NCBI RefSeq assembly: GCF_000281045.1
Contig: NW_008246083.1
Coordinates: 740,244 to 765,219, forward strand
Reading direction: 5' to 3'
Length of the DNA stretch: 24,976 nt
Source: Saprolegnia diclina VS20
Taxonomy: Eukaryota > Oomycota > Saprolegniomycetes > Saprolegniales > Saprolegniaceae
This document shows positions 10,729 to 18,508 of the stretch, piece by piece. The translations under genes and the position numbers were made by a program. Under the pieces are notes generated by a model that saw nothing but the letters and a program-made list of their open reading frames with translations, had not been told where the DNA came from and ran no database searches. Each line of letters begins with the position of its first letter. Position 1 is the stretch's first letter.

Positions 10729-11544
10729 TCACGTGCTTCGGACAAAGATAAAAACTGGGGCTGTCGAGCGCCGCAGGCTCAAACCCATCCAACCGAAGAC
10801 TACAGTACTGCGTATCATAGCGTTTTAGCAGCAAGTATTCGGTGACGCCAAAGAAGCCAGCGCTCCATACGAAGCGGCGGTCGGTCGCTTCACTCTATCG
10901 CATCGAGCAGCCAATGGTTTGGTCGATTCGACCTCCCGCTCGATGGCCAAACGGTGGGAACTGTCGTCGACGACGGCATCAAGCGGGCGTCCTTGCACCC
11001 GGCAAGCAATCTTTGTTCGCGTTTGTCGTCGTCAAGCAGCATGCGAAGGAGAATGGTAGCCAGCTGCATCCTGCGTTCTATGAGGTACTTGAGGTTGTTA
11101 CTTCGGCGCAGCATAATTCAAGCCATACCTTGATGCGACGTGATAGAATCGTGGGGCTTGCTGTGCAGTGTGCTGCGCGCTGGGTGAAGTGAGACCGCGA
11201 CTCTGGCGGGCGTGGGACGCGCGCGTAAATCTGAGAGATATCACCCGACACTCTCGCACCTAGTCCAACACTCATACCGATTCGACAACAGATGTTGCAA
11301 CAGAAGTTCAAGGGTGAGATCTGGCGTTGCGATTATTGTCGACTTGTGCACTGTAGGAGCAAAGGACGACCACACTCTCACGCTGCATTGCGCTGACCAC
11401 ACGCTACGATCAGAAAAGCGGGAGCGTTGGCACCCAGGCTGTAACCACACCCAATTGCCGGCGGCGAGGAGTCTGGTCGGAGGAATTAGATAATGACGAG
11501 TATACTAGTATACTAGTACATGTTGACAAGGGTTGATTTAGGTC
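10729..11544. other. Spacer between START-like genes 2 and 3, no secure gene
   Basis: An 816-base stretch of lower GC. A CCAAT pentamer lies at 10911-10915, plausibly part of the copy-2 promoter. A plus-strand frame at 10842-11192 and a minus-strand frame at 10890-11114 overlap each other; neither has a recognisable domain or clear splice partner. Near the right end, 11500-11513 is a perfect palindrome (GTATACTAGTATAC) just 3' of copy 3. It could be part of that gene's 3' UTR. Confidence 0.4.
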
Positions 11545-13116
11545 TCAGACGCTGGCTTGGCTATGCTGAGCTGCCAACGACTTCTGGATCTCGGCCACCA
11601 GCCGTCGCTGGTACTCGAGGGACGCCATGAACGACGGATCAACGCCCGCCGTGTTCGTCGGGGCGACCGCGCTACTTGCCGAGACGTGTGCCAGGGCTTC
11701 TTGGACGACTTGGTTGGTCATGGCTGTATCACCGTCTACAAGACGCATCAATCATCTGATTTCTGATGTACAATGACGTACGCCAGCCACGGTAGCTCTC
11801 GAGGAGCAGCGAGATGTCCGAGAGCGGTGAGTCGGATGCAAAGCCATTCGCGTCATAGTCTTGAAGAGTCAGCGCGACGTCCATCGACTCTTGCGTGCTC
11901 GAGCCTACAACAATCTAAGTTTCCGTGGTTGCGTGCACGTAGACTACGTACTTGTGCGCCGCGTCTCGTCGTCGGGGCTCTTCCAGCTGATGTTTGTCTG
12001 CGACGGTAGCCGCGACGCTGTAAAGCACGCTTTGCAATACGCCGCCTTTTCAATCGGGTGGCTTGAATCGGACGTCACGGATCGAGCGATCGCGACGGGC
12101 TGCGGGACGACAACGGTGCACTTTTTACACGCCACCTAAGAGCCACCTCGGTCAGTACGAATGCAACGCAACACATTTGTACGTGGCCACAGAAGCGGCA
12201 GCTTCGCCACCGCTTGCACTGCGTTGAGCATACGTGACACGGCTGGGACGACCTACAGCAAAATTCCGCCGTCAGCCTATTGTTGCGTGGGAGAGAGTTG
12301 TACGCAGGATCACGGGCCCGGTGTTGCGGGGCCGGAGGCGCCTCCACGAGTCGACGGAGGCGAGCGATATCGGAGAACGTTGCGGCGTTGAGCGCGTGCT
12401 TTTGCGCCGTTCGCTTGTTGAAGAACCACGGAGGGATCTTGCCTTGGGGATTGAGGTGGCCCACGATGCTAAACTGAACGCGGCCACTCGGGAGCTCGGA
12501 GAAGACCCACCCCATCTCGTACGTGAAGCGCACGACGTTGTGCAGCGGCGGAAAGGCGTCCGCCTCGATCGAGTGGCGGACTTGGTACAGCGTTCGCACG
12601 CCGTCCTCGACCGTCGTGCCCGAGAGCTAGACAAGATGAGTGGTGCAATCGGCGATGGCGGAAGCGCACCTCGGCGTAGACCGTGTCGCGCGGCTGGAAC
12701 ATGGCGTGGAGCTGCAGCCGCGCGTACTTGATGCCAAACCACCGGAACGGGTCCTGGAGAGTCTTGGTGTCGGCGACTTGGAGCACCGCGCCGTCGAGGA
12801 AGCTGTGCTTGTAGAGCAACGCCTGCACCGTGCGGTGGGCCTGCGTCGTCGACGCGTAGAGCCCCTCGGCGATCTCGTCGAGCGACGCGTCGCAGTGTCC
12901 GAGGATGACAAACTCCATGAAAGATGAGTTGGGGCAGGTGCGTTGGAAGGCCTGGAAGCCGTGCTTGGTCATCGTGAGCTTGTAGCCCTGGCTATTGAGG
13001 TACGTTGGGTGGCGGCGCTGGTTCTGGGCCGTCGCCGTCGCGCGCGCCGCGATCGCTTGCGTTGACGAGCGGTGGAGCGCGAGGTCGGTGGCCGGGAGCG
13101 GAAGGAAGGCGTCCAT
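11545..13116 (-). CDS. START-like domain with FYVE-like zinc finger, multi-exon (tandem copy 3)
   Basis: Five exons: 13116-12670, 12626-12183, 12135-11952, 11904-11782 and 11735-11545. They total 1389 nt, giving 462 residues. Introns are 43, 47, 47 and 46 nt. An extra 51-nt in-frame intron at 12253-12303, with a CTGAC branch-like site, would remove 17 residues. Residues about 1-270 are START-like (FMEFVILGHCDASLDEIAEG, FRWFGIKYARLQLHAMF, RTLYQVRHSIEADAFPPLH, VRFTYEMGWVFSELPSGRVQ). The eight FYVE-type cysteines follow: CHVC, CRFCGH, CKKC and CKAC. The third exon boundary falls inside the finger, and splicing there rebuilds CRFCGHVACKKC, which strongly supports the model. The basic patch is RWRSCRFCG rather than RRHHCRNCG. 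The C-terminal 120 residues are acidic and helical (LEYQRRLVAEIQKSLAA) and lack the SGW/TPQ tail of copies 1 and 2, so this is the more distant, intron-bearing member of the cluster. Confidence 0.85.
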
Positions 13117-14006
13117 GCTGATTCGAAACTGGTGCTCTGTCGTGCGATGTTGCCACTGGCTCCGTATACACACGGGACAAGGTATGCGACACTCAATCTG
13201 TCGTGGCTTTAAACAGCACCACGGAAGTCGACCAGCTGGCGGCCTCAAGTAGGTGCTCAATAGCAATTGAACTTGGAATACCTGGGACGCCTAGGAGGTT
13301 CGGTGTGGGGTTCGCGCCATTTTCCAAACATCCTGTCTTCGCCCTCGCCAAGTGTCGTGCAAACTGTTGCAGGCAGTAGATAGCACTAATGCGTTCGGCG
13401 ACCTTCGATGCCTTGACGTTCTGATAATACTTGCGCACCGGGCGACATGGTTTGCGTGGCCGCACAGGCACCGGTCGTGCCACCTGTTCCGGGTTGAAAA
13501 GGCGCGTTGGAGCGTTGAAGTCTTGCTCTCAATTGATGAAACCGGTGTCGTCGTCTCGCACGTTGTGACCAGCAGTTCGGTACGTCGGTGGGATGTAAAG
13601 AACACACTCTTTTTGAGGGCTTCGCCAGGCCTCTGGAGTAGCTACTCCGTTCGCGAAGACTCTTTGCGTCACATTCGAAGCGTAAATGTATACTAGTAGT
13701 CCTATTTCTGCTGAAATGCGCAGACTGACACGACGATATGAATGATTGCCACTGGTCCTGTTGTGGCAATATAATTCCTGTGCGAAGCCCCAACGGATCC
13801 AATCAAACACGTCCGTTGGTGACGACGCGGTGACGAGGAAGCATCCCATGTTGACCTTCAAGAGTATCTTTCCTGCTTGTGCTCTCCATTATCATTGCCA
13901 TTGCGTAAACATCACCGAGTTCTTTTACGCCAAAATGACAGACAGAGAATCGCAGAGCGCTCGTTGACTTGGTCACAAAGCTCGTGACGTTCGCTGCATC
14001 TACGTC
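13117..14006. other. Intergenic stretch of about 890 bases, no secure gene
   Basis: Contains the promoter of START-like copy 3. Overlapping open frames exist on both strands (for example 13352-13696 plus, and 13849-13529 minus from the first ATG). None has the codon pattern of the neighbouring genes or a recognised domain, and no splice joint improves them. A decayed or rapidly evolving small gene cannot be excluded. Confidence 0.4.
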
Positions 14007-14147
14007 ATGGGCTCGTCACCAGGCGGCAGTGACGACGACGCGCACGTCACGTATGCGTCCGCGCCAGTCAAGTCGCCCTGGCTCGATTGCCCGTTGATGC
14101 GATTATCGGACGACGGAATGGTGAGCACAGTGATTGCTTGGATCTAG
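14007..14147 (+). CDS. Possible small protein or first exon, unrecognised
   Basis: An ATG at 14007 opens a 46-residue frame that begins MGSSPGGSDDDAHVTY. Codon use is GC-rich like real genes here, unlike the AT-rich DNA right after it. A good donor (ATG/GTGAGC) sits near 14119. Using it with the TAG acceptor at about 14145 would end the protein at once with TAA after 38 residues. The next gene, 14616, has no open upstream frame to join. It could be a small gene, a lone exon or the remnant of a longer gene. Confidence 0.22.
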   Translation: MGSSPGGSDDDAHVTYASAPVKSPWLDCPLMRLSDDGMVSTVIAWI

Positions 14148-14185
14148 TAAGCGCCCACGTGTAAACGAGAGCAAAATGCTTTTAT

Positions 14186-14206
14186 AAAAAATAAATAAAA
14201 ACAAAA
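14186..14206 (-). terminator. Pol III terminator T-runs after tRNA-Arg
   Basis: Read on the minus strand, the sequence 7-30 bases after the tRNA holds three T tracts of four, five and six bases. T tracts are the standard RNA polymerase III termination signal, and here several stand in series. Confidence 0.75.
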
Positions 14207-14212
14207 TAGAAT

Positions 14213-14285
14213 CGACCGTGATGGGACTCGAACCCACAACCCCCTGATTAGAAGTCAGATGCGCTATCCATTGCGCCACACAGTC
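14213..14285 (-). tRNA. tRNA-Arg (UCU)
   Basis: The minus strand folds as a tRNA. A 7-bp acceptor stem pairs GACTGTG with CACGGTC (one G-T wobble), a D arm follows TGGCGCAATGG (A box), and the anticodon loop CTTCTAA gives anticodon TCT, reading AGA arginine codons. The T arm has GGTTCGAGTCC (B box). No intron and no encoded CCA, as expected for a eukaryotic nuclear tRNA. Base 14213 is taken as the discriminator. T runs follow at 14186-14206. In this GC-rich genome AGA codons are rare, so this would be a low-demand isoacceptor. Confidence 0.95.
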
Positions 14286-14615
14286 CCACTTGGCAACGAG
14301 GATATTTTTAAAGTACAATAGCGTTAGGAATTTTTTGCAACTTTTGTTCGTGTATGCTCTCAAATTGAAATTAGGTTTTTTCTTTTGAGCGCAGAGAGAG
14401 TCATAGCAGCTTTTTCGTTGAGGACCAGCGCCTTTCTGCACAGGATGTCTATTATTGTCTATTGCACAGTGGACAACTGCTGTCCGCGTTTCGACTAGCC
14501 TGTGCGCAGGACGATTGGTGGTCTGGTTGAAGTTCGGGCCTGATTTGGCGGGAATGACTAGGACTGCGTTGGCGAAAGCCTAATTAGAGCCGGTGGTCAT
14601 AGCGCATTCTGCAAG
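14286..14615. other. Spacer between tRNA-Arg and the SET-MYND gene
   Basis: A 330-base stretch with AT-rich sequence next to the tRNA 5' end and an ATTGG pentamer near 14513, which may be a CCAAT-box element for the plus-strand SET-MYND gene that starts 100 bases later. No coding potential was seen. Confidence 0.4.
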
Positions 14616-15986
14616 ATGAACCTAGATACGCTCAACGCGACGCTGCCCGCCGACGCGCGCGTCCGCTGCGTCGAGCACCCGGTCTTTGGCGTCTCGCTTG
14701 TCGCGACCGAGGCCATCGCTGTCGGCGACCTCGTCTGGGCCGAGGAGGCGGCGCTTGTGCGGCCCGGCTCGTCGCTCCTCGACTACGTCAAGCTCTTGCG
14801 CGCCCACGACGCCTCGGCGCTCGCGGCGATCCTCTCGCAGTTCATGACGCTCTCGTCTGCGGCCATCGACTCGGACCCGCTCTTTGGCACCATCAAGACG
14901 TACTGCGACGCGCTCAAGAAGGCTGACCGCACGCTCGTGTGCCAGCTCGTCTCGGCCTTTGAGGTCAACGGCCATGGCCTCAACGGCGAGATTGCAGGCC
15001 TCTTCTCCATCGCGTCCAAAGCCGCGCACTCGTGCAGCCCCAACGTCGTGTACCGGCCCGTGGGCGTTCAGGGCATGGCCTACACGGCCATCAAGCCGAT
15101 CCCTGCCGGCAGCCTCATCTTGTACTCGTACATTGCGCGCGAGAAGCTCGGGTACCCGAGCCACGTACGCCAGGCCTTTCTGCAGCAAGCCTACTACTTT
15201 ACGTGTGGCTGCGACCGCTGCAGCGCGCCCGACGACATGCGCCCGCTGCCGTGTCCCGCCTGCGCCGCGCCGACGCTGCTCTACAACCCGGTGACGCTGC
15301 AGTGGGTCTGCACAAGCTGCGCGGTCGTGACGCCCGAGGCGGCGCTCGGCGACGCCGTCGCCGTCGAAGAAGCGATCGAGAACCAAGTGCTGGCCTTCGA
15401 TATCGACCCTGCCACGGCGACGCCCGACGGCGTCCGCCACGTTCTCACGATGCTCGAGGCGCTCGCTGCGCCCAACCACTGGGCGGCCATCTACCTCTGG
15501 CGCATCCTCGTCGAGATGTCGCTGCCGCCATCCACCGAGCACATGGCGCCGCCGCTGCCCATGGCCAAGGTCCAGGCCGTGACCATGCGCATCGCACGCT
15601 GGTGCGACGACGTTCTCGCAACGTACAACCCCGTCTCGGCGGCAATGCTCATCTTCACGTACCGGTCCGTGCTCTACAAGCTCTGCGACCGCGAACCCCA
15701 AGTGCTGGCACTGCTCACGCGCCTATACCCATACTTCCGCCTCAACTTTGGCGCCAACGACGAAGACGTGGTCGAGTGGCGCGCGCTTGTGCTGACGAAT
15801 GACGTGGCAACTGCCGAGCTCTCGCACTGCGCGGGGTGTGCGGCGCCTCGCACGGGCGCGCTCGCATGCGCGCGCTGCAAGTGCGTTGCGTACTGCTCCA
15901 AGGCGTGCCAGGTGCGCGACTGGAAGGAGGGCGGCCACAAGGCGGCGTGCCGCCAGCTCTCGGCGCAGTGTTACATCGTGTCATAA
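14616..15986 (+). CDS. SET-domain protein with C-terminal MYND zinc finger (SMYD-like)
   Basis: Intronless, 456 residues, starting at the first ATG; the frame upstream reaches a stop without another ATG. SET signatures: an N-terminal segment with GVSLVATEAIAVGDLV, then SIASKAAHSCSPN at about 131-143 (the family's NHSCxPN), then AIKPIPAGSLILYSYIA at about 158-174, holding the expected catalytic Tyr. A post-SET zinc motif FTCGCDRC lies at about 195-202. A further CPAC...CTSC cluster follows at 213-235. Residues 405-445 form a MYND finger (CAGC, CARC, YCSKACQ, then HKAAC). Expected role: S-adenosylmethionine-dependent lysine methylation of histone or non-histone proteins. In typical SMYD proteins the MYND finger splits the SET domain near the N-terminus; here it sits at the far C-terminus. 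Its stop lies 9 bases from that of the convergent HGSNAT gene. Confidence 0.92.
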   Translation: MNLDTLNATLPADARVRCVEHPVFGVSLVATEAIAVGDLVWAEEAALVRPGSSLLDYVKLLRAHDASALAAILSQFMTLSSAAIDSDPLFGTIKTYCDALKKADRTLVCQLVSAFEVNGHGLNGEIAGLFSIASKAAHSCSPNVVYRPVGVQGMAYTAIKPIPAGSLILYSYIAREKLGYPSHVRQAFLQQAYYFTCGCDRCSAPDDMRPLPCPACAAPTLLYNPVTLQWVCTSCAVVTPEAALGDAVAVEEAIENQVLAFDIDPATATPDGVRHVLTMLEALAAPNHWAAIYLWRILVEMSLPPSTEHMAPPLPMAKVQAVTMRIARWCDDVLATYNPVSAAMLIFTYRSVLYKLCDREPQVLALLTRLYPYFRLNFGANDEDVVEWRALVLTNDVATAELSHCAGCAAPRTGALACARCKCVAYCSKACQVRDWKEGGHKAACRQLSAQCYIVS

Positions 15987-15995
15987 TCCAACTAA

Positions 15996-17959
15996 CTAGA
16001 CGGTGAGAAACACGTTGCGGCGGTGGAGGAGCAGCGCAATGCCGACCCAACTAGAGACGACCGTATGAACGAGCAGTAGGACGCAGTCGTACCTGATGGC
16101 GCCGAGGAGGGCCGAGAGCATCGAGAGCGTGTGCGTTGGCTCGATATCGTGTTTGAAGCCAAAGGGAAAGTGGTCCTGGAGCAGTTCGTGCTAGTAAACG
16201 TCCGTGAAAATTCTCAAAAACCCCGAAAATTCCACGTACGCCGAGGTAGAGCACGATGGGGTTCATGCCTGCTTGGACGAACGGCGCGCCCGTCCAAAGC
16301 TTGAACGTGTCGACAGCGAGAAAGAGGTAGAGCAACAGGAGACTCGCGAGGCTCGACGTCCCGAGCACGAACGAGAGGCTCCAGAGGTTCTTGTTGATCG
16401 GCACCCAGCCGTCGTTGAGCCGCCCTTGCGAGAGCACGAGCGCGCCGAGACCGAGACCGAGGCCAAGGAGCGCGAGGCGAAGCGCTCGCTGCGAGTAAGC
16501 AAGCGACGCGTCGGCGAGAAAAGCCGTCGCGACTTGCAATCCGAGAAAGGTTGTACTGGCCACCATGAGCCAGTTGAGCGCGCCTTCCGGGTCGAACGCG
16601 CCGGTCAAGTACACGTCCTTGGTCGTCGGGTTCTGGAAGATGTGGGCGTCGCCAAAGAGGAAGAGGTCCACGGCCTTGTGGGCGCCGCCCGTGCAGTTGG
16701 GGTAGAGGCCATCCTCGCCAATGCCACCAGCACCGAGGTACCCGGTCGGACAGCCGCGCACCGGCAACAGAAAGACGAGGCCGCACTGAAGAGCAACAAG
16801 CAGCAGCATGAGTAGCCACTGCAAGAGGATCTGGCGCCGGCGATCGGTCGAGAGCGACGACGAGAGCAGCAGCACCATGGCCACGAGCCAGTACGCAACG
16901 CCAAACGACTGCAGCACCCCTAGCCACGGTACAAATGTATCAAGTTGATGCTAAAATGGAAATTGTGTACCGGGAATGCGCCAATGGGCGAGGTCAAAAC
17001 CATTGTTGAGAAACAAACCGAGCGCAAAGAGCTTGACACTGCGCAGCGTCACGGTGCGCGCAAAGGTCGCGGGGGCCCCGAGCTTCTTGACGAGCCCGAT
17101 CGCCATGGTGGCGCCCATGATCCACGCAAACCTAGTGAAAATGCATTTTCCTCCAGTTGCTAGTCGGATGTACCAGGGAAAGCAGAGGTCGGCGACCGTG
17201 AGACCGTTCCACGTGCTGTGGTTGAAGAACCAGTAGTCGCCGCCGCCATAGTTGACAAAGATCATGGTGAAGATCGTGATTCCGCGGAAGACGTCGAGGC
17301 AGACGACGCGGGGCGGCTTCACTATGGGCCGCGCCGGCTCAAGCAGCGGCTGCTTGTCGTCGTTGTCGTCGTCGTCTTCGTCGCTACAATGCATGAGCGC
17401 ACAGAGACGAGATGTTACAAACCGCAGAGAGGCGAGGTGTTTGGCCCAGAAGAATCGGACAGGACCGCTGACGATCCACAGGCTGAGAAGGCCCAAGAGA
17501 AACGGGAGCACGAGCGACGTCTCTCCTTCCTGCACGAGCTCGATGGACGCGTGGACGTCGCCAGAGTCGACTTGCTGCCCGAGCATCGAGTACGAGCCGT
17601 ATTCGCTAAAGTGGTACCGACTGCGCCAGACCTACGCGTTGCATGAGGGAGGCGCCATCACCGTTGCCTGCCCGTACCGAGCGGTTGTCGCCGTGGAGCT
17701 CCAAGCTCATGGGAAACTTGGCGTCGACGTGAAACGTGTAGTTGGTGTTGGGCGAGAGCGAGATGCACGACGCGTTGGTCGGTGCGCATCCTACGGGACG
17801 CAGCGGCAGCGGTGTGCACTACGTCGCCACCTCGTTGGCGCTTGGTCGCAGGAAGCTGCCTACCTTGTAGCAGTCGTCGGACGCCCAGAGAAGCTCGAGG
17901 CCATCGGCGTTCGCTGCGCTCGCCTCGGTGTAGCGGAACGCGAGGCTGGCTTGGTTCAT
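15996..17959 (-). CDS. HGSNAT: Heparan-alpha-glucosaminide N-acetyltransferase homologue
   Basis: Six exons: 17959-17864, 17818-17678, 17631-17174, 17131-16971, 16919-16240 and 16190-15996. They total 1731 nt, giving 576 residues. Introns are 42-51 nt, all with TAG acceptors. The family enzyme uses cytosolic acetyl-CoA to acetylate terminal glucosamine in the lysosome. The N-terminus matches the luminal part (MNQASLAFRY, CYKC, FSEYGSYSML). The core follows: CLDVFRGITIFTMIFVNYGGG, then FFNHSTWNGLTVADLCFPWF, whose His (about residue 217) corresponds to the proposed active-site His. Later come AWIMGATMAIG, RIPGVLQSFGVAYW, GCPTGYLGAGGIG, YPNCTGG, PINKNLWSLSFVLGTSS and GMNPIVLYLGHE. About eleven membrane helices are visible. 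The human protein has a signal peptide upstream of its equivalent of MNQA; none is encoded here in frame, so a short upstream exon may be missing (a donor CAG/GTGAGC at 18121 is compatible). A 39-nt in-frame intron before the acidic DEDDDDNDD loop is possible. Substrate in this organism is unknown. Confidence 0.92.
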
Positions 17960-18023
17960 CTTCGCCCGTCAAGAAGGAAAGTGTGGCCTGATGATGCGCC
18001 GACCAAGATCGCACGAGAAGGCC

Positions 18024-18447
18024 ATTGGCTAAAATACTGACATGGGTCCACCAGCTGATTGGGTGAATTCCTTGAACTTGCGCTGGATTGGACAAAAAAG
18101 AATCCATCCATCGACGCTCACCTGCAGCGCCACTCGCAAGCGCCCCGGTCTTCCAAGTAGACTACAGAGAAAGTAAGGCGTGTGCGCTCCTCATCGGCGC
18201 TTCAGTTGCGTTAACATCCCAAGTTGGGTGGGAATAGCGCTGGCCTAACGTCCATTTCCAATTTGGGGCGCATTGATTGGCTACTTTTATGCTGTTCGTG
18301 GATTGGTTTAAACAATGACATTTTGGGATTGGCTGAAACACGTCGCTACTTGCAGTGGCGGGATTACAATACGGCGACTGGATTGGTTGAAATGCAAGTT
18401 ATTCCGGCGTTTCATTGGTGCAACCGCACACCTAGGGCTGTGATTGG
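18024..18447. promoter_or_regulatory. Array of ATTGG (CCAAT-box) motifs between divergent genes
   Basis: Plus-strand ATTGG pentamers start at 18024, 18058, 18087, 18276, 18302, 18328, 18382, 18414 and 18443, plus one CCAAT at 18258. Within the right cluster the steps are 26, 26, 54, 32 and 29 bases, close to a 26-32 base period. The array lies between the start of the minus-strand HGSNAT gene and the start of the plus-strand F-box/TBC gene. All nine face the same way, reading as CCAAT towards the HGSNAT gene. NF-Y-type factors bind this pentamer; their action here is inferred. No gene was seen in 17960-18508, apart from a possible upstream HGSNAT exon. Confidence 0.55.
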
Positions 18448-18508
18448 CCGACACGACGATCTTGAACCGACGTCAAATTTTTGTGGCATTCGATAATTAT
18501 CTCTGGCG

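Noticed and set aside
10842-11192. A 116-residue plus-strand frame and an overlapping minus-strand frame at 10890-11114
   Set aside because: Neither shows a domain, local codon bias or a splice partner; they overlap each other on opposite strands.
11500-11513. The palindrome GTATACTAGTATAC, considered as an attachment site or operator
   Set aside because: It is short, lies 3' of a gene, has no flanking duplication and no element boundary; similar TACTAGTA strings occur elsewhere by chance.
13529-13861. A minus-strand frame of about 110 residues
   Set aside because: It starts at TTG (first ATG at 13849), and has mixed codon use, no domain and no extension by splicing. It may be a decayed gene, but this cannot be supported.
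14103-14441. A 112-residue minus-strand frame containing VAQWIAHLTSNQGVVGSSP
   Set aside because: This is the typical false translation of a tRNA-Arg gene; the tRNA at 14213-14285 explains it fully.
14622-15701. A 359-residue frame on the minus strand
   Set aside because: It is antisense to the SET-MYND gene, an artefact of high GC at third codon positions, and has a low-complexity R, G, V and D composition.
17330-17390. A GTC/GAC triplet run, a possible microsatellite
   Set aside because: It encodes the acidic DEDDDDNDD loop of the HGSNAT homologue, and coding explains it.
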